From: an uncultured Clostridia bacterium
Lineage (GTDB): Bacteria; Bacillota; Clostridia; UMGS1810
Reading direction: 5' to 3'
DNA length: 64,000 bases
Assembly: GCA_934454585.1 (NCBI GenBank)
Contig: CAKSFP010000012.1
Location: 13,662-77,661, forward strand
Shown here: positions 33,821-43,226 of the stretch, piece by piece
How the letters are laid out: each line of letters starts with the position of its first letter
Numbering within the stretch: position 1 is the stretch's first letter
Notes under the pieces: model-generated
Database searches by the model: none
Told to the model about the DNA's origin: nothing
The model's input: the letters and a program-made list of their open reading frames with translations, nothing else
Program-made: the position numbers and the translations under genes

Positions 33821-36637
33821 ATGTTGAAAAAGAAATTGTCATGCATTTTAGCTGTAGTTACGGCGGTAAGTGTACTCTCTACTGTTGGGTTTGCACAGAC
33901 GGAAGAAACAAAGTTATTTGGGGACACATTTGAAAACGGATTAAGTTCTGATATCTGGAATATAATGCCGGATTCAGGACTTGGAGAAGTCAGAAGCGAC
34001 CAGATAAAATATCTGAAGACGTCCGCCACAGAAAATGCGGAATTTACTTATGAATATTCCGCCAAAAAAGAAGATGTTTCATTTAACATATCTGTAAATG
34101 CGGCTGAATGGAAACAAGATGGTGAGGCTTTTGAAGTTTATGTAAGATATGTGGATGCAGCTAACTATTTCAAGTTAACATACACTCCGTCAAACGGTAC
34201 ATTTACGCTTTTTAAATGTGTAGGCGGTGTAGAAACACCAATCACAACAGCAGAAAAGCAGCTTGCGGCAGGTACGGATTATAAAATTTCGCTTCAGGCA
34301 AAACACGGCGTTGTTCGTTTTGAACTGGACGGAATTACTTTAATTCAGGACTATACGGGAATTGATAATTTCAATAAGGAAGCAGCGAGCAATTATGCTA
34401 AGTTTAAAACGCTTAGTCAGGAGCTTAAAATCACCAATCTAAATATAAGCGAGGAAGATACGCTTCTGCATCAAAAGTTTGCGAATACAGGATGGATAAT
34501 GACAGACAGTAATGGGAAAAACGACCCAAATGGCATCACTTTTACCGATGGTGCATATACCCCGCAGGATGATTCACTGCTCATCAGCGGTGCCCAGACA
34601 GCACGGATACAACAAAGCGAGTGGGAGTATTCCAATAAGGGTACAGACTTTGCAAGAACAGAAGCCATATTTGTTATGAGACTAGACAATGGTCCAGATG
34701 ACACCGATACAAGTGGTGGAAATATGGGATTTGAGAATTTGCATTTCAGAACATGTGTGAATGCTAATAACGCCGCAATGTATCTCGCAAGGATTTGGCG
34801 CGACGGATATGCGTTAGGCGACAATTATGGTGCAAATAACCACAATGAGGCGGTAAAGAAAGATGGCTGGGGACATGATTATGGCTTCAGACCGTATGCT
34901 AAAGATGGAAAGTATCATACATATAGAGTGGTTACAGAACCCAATTCGGATTTTAGCAAGGTTACAATGACTTTGTACATAGACGGCGTTGAACATCTTA
35001 AATGGGAAGATGACGCGCCTGTTAGATATGATCCCGAAGAGTGGAAAGATAGGATTCTTGCAGGAGGTTTTGAATTCGCAACAACACAATCGGTTACTAA
35101 GCTATCTCTTAAATCTTATGAATTAAGGGATATAACAGGCAGTGACAAGTCAATTTATACAGAGAGCTTTAACAGCACGGATAATTGGAAAAATACAGAA
35201 ATTGTAACAGAAGGTGAAAATGCTAATAAATACTATATAACAACCGAGAATGATAACGGTATGCTTGTTGTAAGCGATAAGAACTGGAAAAATATTGAGG
35301 CTGAAACAGATGTGAAGTTTGATTCAATGCCGTCAAATGCATCTCTTGAAAATTATGCAGGAATCATTGCAAGATATGTAAATGAGAATAACTACATAAT
35401 GGGTGCATATTCGCCTTATGCATCAGCAGAAAACAAAGGAACCGTTTTTATTCAGTCAATGGTAAACGGAACAGCGAACACTATTGCAAGCAAAGAAATT
35501 CCAGCTTTTGAGACAGGTACAACTCATAAAATCGGCATCGGCGTAAAGGATGGCTCGGCTATAATATTAGTTGACGGTAAAGCAGTTTTGAACGCACCTA
35601 TCAGCACAAATGAAAATACACTTTACGGTTCGGTGGCTTTGAAGAGCAACAATCTTGCAACCAAGTTTGATAATGTTGCAGTAACAGGAACACCGTATTA
35701 TTTTGTTGAAGAATTTAATTACGCCTCAGATTGGTCAGCATATAAGGTGGGAGACAGGACATCGGGTGTTAATAATGTCACACTGAATAATGACGGAACG
35801 ATAACAACGGCTAATAATACAGAAATCCTTCTTTATGCGGATGAAAACTCAACAGCTTCATGGGATGATGTTGAAATGACTATAAAGATGAAAACAAATG
35901 CAACAGATTTGTCCGGTATGTACATAAGGGGCGGCGTTGATGAAACTAATGCCAATTACTATATTGAAAACGGATCAACTTCAACACTTGGACTTAATGC
36001 AAAATGGGGCACAGTACTTGCAAATACTCAGGGTACCGTTTCAGTTCCGAACGACAGTATGTTTGAAGTTAAATTAAGACTCACGGATGAAAAGACGGCT
36101 GACGGAAAGGATGCGGTAAGAATCCGCTATACAGTAAATGGAGTGGAACAAATTAACTATCTTGACGATGGCTCAGTGGCACAGGGTGCAACTGAAAATG
36201 ATCCAAATGTAAAGGCGCTTTTGGACCAATATCCGCTAACAGCGGCTTCGCATGGCAGAGGGTTTAGTATTGTCAACACAAATGACAGAATGAATGTAAT
36301 TGACTCAATTATCATCAGAGATCCGGATGCGGGAAATGTTACAGCGAATGTATCAGCTCCTGAAACCTTTTCTGCCAATGAAAATATTACAGCAAAGCTA
36401 ACTGTTGATAATAAGAGTTATGAAACGGTTGAAACGATGTTCATAATTGCGCTTTATAATGGTGATGAACTAATTGATGTTGATATTACATATCCTCATA
36501 CGGCAGCGGATAAAAAATCGGAGTTTACTGCAACAATCAATTCAGGTGCGGCAACCAAGATGAAAGTATTTGCATGGGATGGTTGGAACAAAATGCTTCC
36601 TATTGCACAGCCAGCGGTTTCAACGCTGACAGAATAA
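33821..36637 (+). CDS. Secreted protein with four LamG/CBM-like domains
   Basis: A signal peptide (1 to about 25, ending GFAQT) is followed by four jelly-roll modules of about 200 residues (roughly 30 to 210, 215 to 430, 435 to 615, 620 to 830). Each shows the FxDxF ... YxISLxxxxGxxxFxLDG pattern of concanavalin-like sugar-binding domains. A final Ig-like domain ends MKVFAWDGWNKMLPI. It has no SLH, LPXTG or catalytic motif that I can see, so it may be released or held by the SLH proteins encoded downstream. RBS: AAGGAAAGAGG. First gene of the second locus. Confidence 0.7.
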   Translation: MLKKKLSCILAVVTAVSVLSTVGFAQTEETKLFGDTFENGLSSDIWNIMPDSGLGEVRSDQIKYLKTSATENAEFTYEYSAKKEDVSFNISVNAAEWKQDGEAFEVYVRYVDAANYFKLTYTPSNGTFTLFKCVGGVETPITTAEKQLAAGTDYKISLQAKHGVVRFELDGITLIQDYTGIDNFNKEAASNYAKFKTLSQELKITNLNISEEDTLLHQKFANTGWIMTDSNGKNDPNGITFTDGAYTPQDDSLLISGAQTARIQQSEWEYSNKGTDFARTEAIFVMRLDNGPDDTDTSGGNMGFENLHFRTCVNANNAAMYLARIWRDGYALGDNYGANNHNEAVKKDGWGHDYGFRPYAKDGKYHTYRVVTEPNSDFSKVTMTLYIDGVEHLKWEDDAPVRYDPEEWKDRILAGGFEFATTQSVTKLSLKSYELRDITGSDKSIYTESFNSTDNWKNTEIVTEGENANKYYITTENDNGMLVVSDKNWKNIEAETDVKFDSMPSNASLENYAGIIARYVNENNYIMGAYSPYASAENKGTVFIQSMVNGTANTIASKEIPAFETGTTHKIGIGVKDGSAIILVDGKAVLNAPISTNENTLYGSVALKSNNLATKFDNVAVTGTPYYFVEEFNYASDWSAYKVGDRTSGVNNVTLNNDGTITTANNTEILLYADENSTASWDDVEMTIKMKTNATDLSGMYIRGGVDETNANYYIENGSTSTLGLNAKWGTVLANTQGTVSVPNDSMFEVKLRLTDEKTADGKDAVRIRYTVNGVEQINYLDDGSVAQGATENDPNVKALLDQYPLTAASHGRGFSIVNTNDRMNVIDSIIIRDPDAGNVTANVSAPETFSANENITAKLTVDNKSYETVETMFIIALYNGDELIDVDITYPHTAADKKSEFTATINSGAATKMKVFAWDGWNKMLPIAQPAVSTLTE

Positions 36638-36671
36638 CAGATAAATAATTGAGAGGAGAGCTACAGATTAT

Positions 36672-39600
36672 ATGAAGAAAACAATTAAAATAATAACAGC
36701 GGCGCTTTCAGCATGGGTCTTGTTGTGCAGCAGTGTTTTTGCTGAGGGTAACTTCACTTATCAGGGAGAAAGCAATTTGTTTTCTGAAAGCTTTGATTCT
36801 CGAACGATTGCATCAAATTCAAGCGGCGCTGCTGTTGAGCAGGTTGACGGAAGGGATGTACTCAAGCTTTCGGGAGAGAATGCCCATCTATCAATGAAGG
36901 AAACAGATACTTGTGAATATGGGTTTTCTGCTGATATATGTATGGTGGATGCAAGCTCAGGCAGCTATGCCGGACTTTCAATAGGGGAGGGCAATTCGGG
37001 TGCATATAGGCTGTTAATCTATCCGAAAGAAAAAAAGGCAAAGATTTTAAAGAATAATACCATTCTTGCAGAAAAAAAGGTGAATTTAGGCGATTGGAAT
37101 AATGTTAAAATTGCAGTGAAGGATGGAATTATTCGCGCTATGATGAATAATGCGGTTGTTATGACTGTATATGATGCAACTCCTCTTTCGGGTAGGGGTT
37201 CAAGTGTGAGTGCGAATGGGCTTACCGCTTATTTTTCAAGTGTTTTACTTGAAACAGAATCCTCGTATTATTATGAAAATTTTGAAAGCGGTGCGATATA
37301 TTCGGTAAATTCAGATGTGATAAGACCTGCCGAAACAAGAGGAGATGCAGCAGGTGAATGGATTGTACAGGTTGATGAGGGTAAAAATATAATGACAACA
37401 AAGGGATATTCCTCATATTCAAAAATAGTATACCCCTTTGCAAAAAAGGAACAGAGTAACAGCAGCGCAGTTGTTCTCAATATGAAGAACAGCGACTGGA
37501 ATGCAGAAGACGGTAACGGTTTTTCCATATACAGTCGTTATCAGGCGGGAAATATGAGTTACAGGCTGCGTTTTTATAATAGCACTGCGGTTATAGAAAA
37601 GGTTGCACCGTCAAATGTTGTAACGGCACTCGCAACAAGCGCTAAAATGAATATTTCTTCAAAGAATTATTATGAGGTCGCTTTTGAAACAATCAATGAT
37701 GAAAAAGGCGCAGTTACACTGAACGCATATTTTGACGGAAAGCTTGCTGCAAGTGCAAAGGATACAGAACAACCATATCTGAGCGGGGATTATGCTATAG
37801 AATGTACGGGGGAGATTCGTCCGTACATAGATGAAATCAACTGCATTTCAATAACCGAGCCTATGTATAAGCTGTATGCCGAGGGCAGGAAGCAAAAGGC
37901 GGTAGATGTGTACTTTAATGATGACAGAGTTGATACAACTGTTATTATGGAAGGAACACAGGCACTTATGGATGCGGCAAAAGTAGCAGAGCTTGCAGAA
38001 GTTACCGTTACTTCCAATACAGAAAGCGGGCTTGTTGCGGAAAAATACGGAATGAAAATTAAAATTCCTGCAAATTCCTCTGTTTATACCGTAAACGGCA
38101 ATGAAGTGAATATGCAAGCAACGGCACAGGTTATAAACGGAGTCTTATACGTTCCGGTAAGAGCCGTATTGGAGCCTTTTGGCGCAACGGTCTCATATGA
38201 TAATGAAGAAAAGAAACTCAATATTACATATGATTCTACGCTGTTGGAAAATAGTACAATTTACACAAAAGATAATGTAATTCTTGCCTTGGAACCTGAT
38301 GCAAAGGCTATCAGATTTATGAAAATTTTGGGCTCTGAGGTAAGCATTTTGGGTGATGAAAATCCAATTTGGACTTGCTACTATGTAGACAATAATGTAA
38401 GGGCTTTAAACGCAACAAATTGGGTGGACACCTCACAAGCAGCATTGCCGATCAGCTACGGTCAGCGATGGGATATGGGAAATTGTACAGCAAACAGCTT
38501 ACAGGCAGAGGTTACAGGTACTTCGTATGACGAAAATACAGGTAAGCTGACTATCAATTATTCACATAAAGATTCTGATGTAACTATGTATTTTACACTT
38601 TCCGGTCAGAATGTGTATATTGATTCAACGGTTAAAAATAAATCAGAATATCCGCTCCAGTTTATTGAATCGCCGACGGGGTGGAGGGTTAATTATTCTA
38701 AAAATAACACCGTTATTGTAGACCAGATAGGATACGCCATAGAATATGAGAATGTAAATTATCAGCAGTATACCGAAGGATATATGTTTAACGGCTTTAT
38801 CGTAAACGGTGATAACCCGTTCTTTGTTCACTATGTGGAACCGGAGTATGGCAAGAGTGACAAAAAAATCCGTGCAACGCAGTCAGAAATGAAAGGACCG
38901 CAGGAAAATAAAGGCTTTTTTACCACCAAAAAGGGTACTATTGTTTGGGCGGAACAGGGTGAGTCAAGAGATGCTATGAAGGTATCAATAGGTGTATATG
39001 ACACACTGAAAGATGCGGCGGTTGAATGGTGTGAATCTAACTATCCTCAAATGCGTACTCTTGATGAAAAGGCGCAAGAGAGTATCAGGGATAAGATGCC
39101 GCACTCTTATCAGCTGTATTCAACATTTGTGAAATTCAAAGATATGAAGAAGTTTGCTGACGCACTTCCGGGAATGCCTATGCATCATATCGGAAACAAG
39201 ACAATGCATAAGAGAACCGATAAGAATGGAAATGAAGTCGGGGATTATTTCGATGCATTCCCGAATTATTTCCCACCGAGTGCGGTTCATGGAACGGAGG
39301 AAGAACTCGCCGATGCCATTGGGCATATAACAAATGATTTAGGTCAGTTGTTCCTGCCGAGACAGAGTCTGTATTACTATACAGAGGGCAGTGACTTTGC
39401 AAAGGATATCGGAGTTGAAGATGAGTCGTCTTTAGCTATGGTAAGAATTGACGGAAAGCCTCAGCAGGGCATCTGGATTGAACCGGGTTATCTTGCTTCG
39501 CCGTCTTCAAAGAAGGCGCAAGAACAGTATCAGAAGTATTTTGATAAGTGGACCGGTATGGGCGCTAATACATTCTTTACAAACGTAATCGGCGCAATAA

Positions 39601-41510
39601 CAAGCTATACTCACAGGTATGATTTCCATCCCGATGCAGAATCGCCCGATGACATGTATGATGCTATAGCAAAACAATTTAAGTGGTATTCGGATAGAAA
39701 TCCGGTATTTACAGAAGTTGGTTCGGCAATTCGAGTACCATACACTGCGGGATTTATGTATAATGCACGTTGGGGACTGGATAACCAGACACTTATGGAT
39801 GGATATATGAATGGGCGCGGGAATATAGTACGTACGCGCGAAGACATATTCCCATTATTCTTCTCCAAATATATCCAGCAGTATCCGCACAATCTCTCTA
39901 CAAGCGAGGGACAGACATCAAATAAGTCGCTTTCATATTCATTGTTATATAATATTCATTTGAAAAATGGTATTGAGTCGGATAGTAAACCAAGCGACAG
40001 TAAATGGAGAGCGTTTAGGAATGTCGCTATGATGGCAGATGTTGTTCAACCATATCTGTATGGAAAAGAGCTTATGAGTGAGATAGAGTATGACGAATCT
40101 ACGGGCATAGAACGCGCCAACTATGAGGGAAGTATAGTTACTGCGAATCTTACAGAAACACCTTATAGAAATAAGAATGATGTTATAGCGAAATACGGAT
40201 TTGACTTTAAATCGGCAGACGGCAAGGTATATGGCGGAATTTATGACGAGTATAACGGTCATGCATTTGATGATGCGAAAACAATAATGACGCGGGAAAC
40301 CGATACAGGCGCAGAGATTTATGCGCTTACAACAGCAGAGGCATTTGATATTTGCGTCCCGACAGATATTGATAATCCAAAGTTGACAGCACATTATCCG
40401 GATGGAACAAATACTGAGCTTTCTTATAGAAAGACAGCGAACGGAATTGTGTTTACATATCCGTACTTTGATATAAATAATGAGAACAATCCGGTTGTTG
40501 AACTTGCATTTGGCGGCACACTGGAAGTTAAGAGCTCAAAGATTATTCCGTATGTAGAAATATCTGCATCCGATGGAAGCCAAGGTGATGTGCCAGATAC
40601 TGATGCTGTAATGGTGCAGACAAAGATAGATTTGGAAAATTATAGCTCGCTTGAATCACTTCCGGAAAAAATCAACGGAACTGTTCGTGTAGAAAATTAC
40701 AGCGGAAGAGAAATTTCTGCAGAAATTTCTGTGAGTGGAAATTATTTCGGAAAAACTGCGGATGTTAAAATACCGATAAAGCAAAGCGTGATTCTCGGAA
40801 ATTACGATTTTGAATTGCCGTTGGGAGATGGCATTTTAGACAGTGGAGCAGATCTTAAAGTATCAATAAGCGGCATAAAGCCAATGAGGATGAATGATAC
40901 TTTGACGGTTACACGGATGCAATATCCGGAAATGATGACAGCCGAAGAAGCAAAGGTTGAATATAACATCGACAATATGGTTGTCGACTGGAATATGGAT
41001 CCTAACCACCTGCCGGAGGGTGTGAAATTTACGAGTCACGGAGCTGAAAATCCGTATGGAACGGGATATGTTCTGAAAAATGGAGATTATCTGACATTTG
41101 AGGGCGACAATCTCATATTTAAGGATAAAGTTTACTTTGAGATTGTATATAAGTATAACGATTTAAGACAGCACGATCCGGCGGAACAAAAAATCATTTC
41201 GCCTATATCCGGCGTAGGGTTTATAAACAGACAAATTGAATTCCGTTATATGCCGGCCAATGATCAGATACGGTTGCTCATAACCTCAGATGAATCTCTT
41301 AATGATTTGAGTAGTACTGATGTCTGCCCGATTGAAAATGAGTGGTATCATATTATAGCTTGTTATGATGGTACCACGCAGCGCCTGATTATCAATGGCA
41401 AAGAGGTATCAAATAAATATTCAGAGTCATTGCACCCTTACGAAAACGGGTTTAAAGTAGGCGGAAATATGGATGCTGAAATAGCGTATATTCGTATAGG
41501 AGGTAAATAA
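36672..41510 (+). CDS. Very large secreted multidomain protein, candidate new glycosidase
   Basis: Signal peptide 1 to 24. Two LamG-like domains (about 25 to 190 and 195 to 395) are followed by a copper amine oxidase N-terminal-like stalk (about 405 to 525, with GVLYVPVRAVLEPFGATVSY), a beta-sandwich (about 535 to 790) and a (beta/alpha)-type region (about 800 to 1200; MPMHHIGNK, GIWIEPGYLA, DFHPDAESPDDM, FTEVGSAIR). C-terminal beta domains and a final LamG (about 1500 to 1612) close it. The sandwich-plus-barrel order resembles GH101/GH36-type or DUF5696-like glycosidases, but no family is certain. It could supply the extracellular cleavage otherwise missing in this locus. Confidence 0.6.
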   Translation: MKKTIKIITAALSAWVLLCSSVFAEGNFTYQGESNLFSESFDSRTIASNSSGAAVEQVDGRDVLKLSGENAHLSMKETDTCEYGFSADICMVDASSGSYAGLSIGEGNSGAYRLLIYPKEKKAKILKNNTILAEKKVNLGDWNNVKIAVKDGIIRAMMNNAVVMTVYDATPLSGRGSSVSANGLTAYFSSVLLETESSYYYENFESGAIYSVNSDVIRPAETRGDAAGEWIVQVDEGKNIMTTKGYSSYSKIVYPFAKKEQSNSSAVVLNMKNSDWNAEDGNGFSIYSRYQAGNMSYRLRFYNSTAVIEKVAPSNVVTALATSAKMNISSKNYYEVAFETINDEKGAVTLNAYFDGKLAASAKDTEQPYLSGDYAIECTGEIRPYIDEINCISITEPMYKLYAEGRKQKAVDVYFNDDRVDTTVIMEGTQALMDAAKVAELAEVTVTSNTESGLVAEKYGMKIKIPANSSVYTVNGNEVNMQATAQVINGVLYVPVRAVLEPFGATVSYDNEEKKLNITYDSTLLENSTIYTKDNVILALEPDAKAIRFMKILGSEVSILGDENPIWTCYYVDNNVRALNATNWVDTSQAALPISYGQRWDMGNCTANSLQAEVTGTSYDENTGKLTINYSHKDSDVTMYFTLSGQNVYIDSTVKNKSEYPLQFIESPTGWRVNYSKNNTVIVDQIGYAIEYENVNYQQYTEGYMFNGFIVNGDNPFFVHYVEPEYGKSDKKIRATQSEMKGPQENKGFFTTKKGTIVWAEQGESRDAMKVSIGVYDTLKDAAVEWCESNYPQMRTLDEKAQESIRDKMPHSYQLYSTFVKFKDMKKFADALPGMPMHHIGNKTMHKRTDKNGNEVGDYFDAFPNYFPPSAVHGTEEELADAIGHITNDLGQLFLPRQSLYYYTEGSDFAKDIGVEDESSLAMVRIDGKPQQGIWIEPGYLASPSSKKAQEQYQKYFDKWTGMGANTFFTNVIGAITSYTHRYDFHPDAESPDDMYDAIAKQFKWYSDRNPVFTEVGSAIRVPYTAGFMYNARWGLDNQTLMDGYMNGRGNIVRTREDIFPLFFSKYIQQYPHNLSTSEGQTSNKSLSYSLLYNIHLKNGIESDSKPSDSKWRAFRNVAMMADVVQPYLYGKELMSEIEYDESTGIERANYEGSIVTANLTETPYRNKNDVIAKYGFDFKSADGKVYGGIYDEYNGHAFDDAKTIMTRETDTGAEIYALTTAEAFDICVPTDIDNPKLTAHYPDGTNTELSYRKTANGIVFTYPYFDINNENNPVVELAFGGTLEVKSSKIIPYVEISASDGSQGDVPDTDAVMVQTKIDLENYSSLESLPEKINGTVRVENYSGREISAEISVSGNYFGKTADVKIPIKQSVILGNYDFELPLGDGILDSGADLKVSISGIKPMRMNDTLTVTRMQYPEMMTAEEAKVEYNIDNMVVDWNMDPNHLPEGVKFTSHGAENPYGTGYVLKNGDYLTFEGDNLIFKDKVYFEIVYKYNDLRQHDPAEQKIISPISGVGFINRQIEFRYMPANDQIRLLITSDESLNDLSSTDVCPIENEWYHIIACYDGTTQRLIINGKEVSNKYSESLHPYENGFKVGGNMDAEIAYIRIGGK

Positions 41511-41527
41511 AAAGGGAGACAATTTTT

Positions 41528-43225
41528 ATGAAAAAATATTTATTATTTATATTAGCCTTTATCTGCCTGAGCTTTTCAGCTCAGGCGTCTGAGGCGATTG
41601 ATGTAAACATAAGAGGAAACGGCACAGAAATAACAGTAAGCGGTACAGTTGCATCTGACAGCAAAGTTTCTGTGTTTGTATCAAAAACAGTTAAAGCTAC
41701 GGAATATAGGGATGTAGTATTTGCGGATGAAGTGATGTGCGATAAGGCCGGGGATTTTTCTGTGGTATTTAATATGCCGGATAAGTTCATTCAAGACTAT
41801 GATGCAACAGGTTCGTATACGGTATATATTGCAGCTGAAGGATTTGAAAAAAGAAGTGAGCCGCTTGAATATGTTTCTTTGAAAAATCAAAATAATTTAT
41901 TGAAAACGCTCAATGAGAAAAAAACAAGTGCGGAAATAAAAGCGTTGCTACTTGCAGATGCTAATGAAAACAGTTTTAAATCAATGGGAATAAACATTGA
42001 TAGTTATAAGAAGCATACGGAGTTGCAGAATGATATTGCCGAAATTGTTTTTAATTCAAAACCGTATGCTTCAATTTCTGAATTAAAAACAAAGTATAAT
42101 GATGCGTTTGCAACTGCGCTGATTAATAACGCAACGAGTGTAAATGAACTTTCAGCGGAGCTTAAGAACGGCGGATATATCAACTTTAATATTGACGGAA
42201 TGGATATCTCAAAAGATGCCGATACATTTGAGTTTGTTTTGGATTATTTGATTAAACACAAAAAATACAACAATATGTCAGAAACGGAAAAAGCTATGAA
42301 AGATGGAGTCGTAGTATATGAATTGAGAAATGCCAATAAGGTGTCTCTGACAGATGTAGTGAAAAAGTATGCTACATATATGGGAGTTAAAACGAATACC
42401 AAATATTCATCCTATGAAAACAATGTTACAATGCAGACCATTGTAAATGAGCAGACGATCCTCAATCTACCGGCGACGGGAGTAGACAGCATTGCGGTAT
42501 TTGTTGATAAATTTACTGCACAGCTTGCAGCATATGAGACTCCGAGCGGAGGAAATCAAGGCGGCGGTTCGGGTTCCTCTGGAGGAGCAATTGTAGCAGG
42601 GATACCGTCTTCATGGAAACCACAGAAAGATTCTGTAAACGGCGGCTCCGGAAATAATTCACAGTCGCCGGGAACAGACTTGTTCTCAGACATGGAGAAT
42701 TTCGAGTGGGCTAAAGAAGCTGTGGAATATTTGCATAAAGAGGGCATTGTACAAGGCACAGGCGATGCAAAATTCAGCCCGCAGGATAATATCACAAGAG
42801 AGCAATTTACTAAAATGGTAGTTGAATTTTCTGGTCTTAAAGGTGATACGGATTTCATGTTTGATGATGTATTGCCGGATGCATGGTACTGCGATTATAT
42901 AAAGACTGCATATTCAACAGGCATTATAAGAGGCATTTCCAACAATATATTTGGTACGGGAAATTCGATGACACGTGAGGATGCGGTTGTGGTTATTGCA
43001 AGATGTATGGACATAATCGGGATAACTGCTGATGACATGAGAGAATATTCTGTATTTTCCGATGAAAATGAAATTGCCGACTACGCAAAGGACAGCGTTG
43101 AGACTCTATATAAAAAAGGCATAATAAACGGTATGGAGGATGGTGTTTTTGCACCGAAAGCAATCGTTACAAGAGCACAGGCGGCAAAGATGATATATGA
43201 ACTTTGTAAGATAGGAGAAAAATGA
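41528..43225 (+). CDS. SLH-anchored protein with helical and Gly/Ser regions
   Basis: Signal peptide (1 to about 20), a beta-sandwich (about 24 to 115), a helical region (about 120 to 330), a Gly/Ser linker (GGNQGGGSGSSGG) and three SLH motifs (about 395 to 565) make up 565 aa. The same order forms the C-terminal third of the protein at 14514 to 18389. It should attach to the wall and could hold partner binding proteins. The gap to the preceding gene is 17 bases. Confidence 0.78.
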   Translation: MKKYLLFILAFICLSFSAQASEAIDVNIRGNGTEITVSGTVASDSKVSVFVSKTVKATEYRDVVFADEVMCDKAGDFSVVFNMPDKFIQDYDATGSYTVYIAAEGFEKRSEPLEYVSLKNQNNLLKTLNEKKTSAEIKALLLADANENSFKSMGINIDSYKKHTELQNDIAEIVFNSKPYASISELKTKYNDAFATALINNATSVNELSAELKNGGYINFNIDGMDISKDADTFEFVLDYLIKHKKYNNMSETEKAMKDGVVVYELRNANKVSLTDVVKKYATYMGVKTNTKYSSYENNVTMQTIVNEQTILNLPATGVDSIAVFVDKFTAQLAAYETPSGGNQGGGSGSSGGAIVAGIPSSWKPQKDSVNGGSGNNSQSPGTDLFSDMENFEWAKEAVEYLHKEGIVQGTGDAKFSPQDNITREQFTKMVVEFSGLKGDTDFMFDDVLPDAWYCDYIKTAYSTGIIRGISNNIFGTGNSMTREDAVVVIARCMDIIGITADDMREYSVFSDENEIADYAKDSVETLYKKGIINGMEDGVFAPKAIVTRAQAAKMIYELCKIGEK

Positions 43226-43226
43226 T

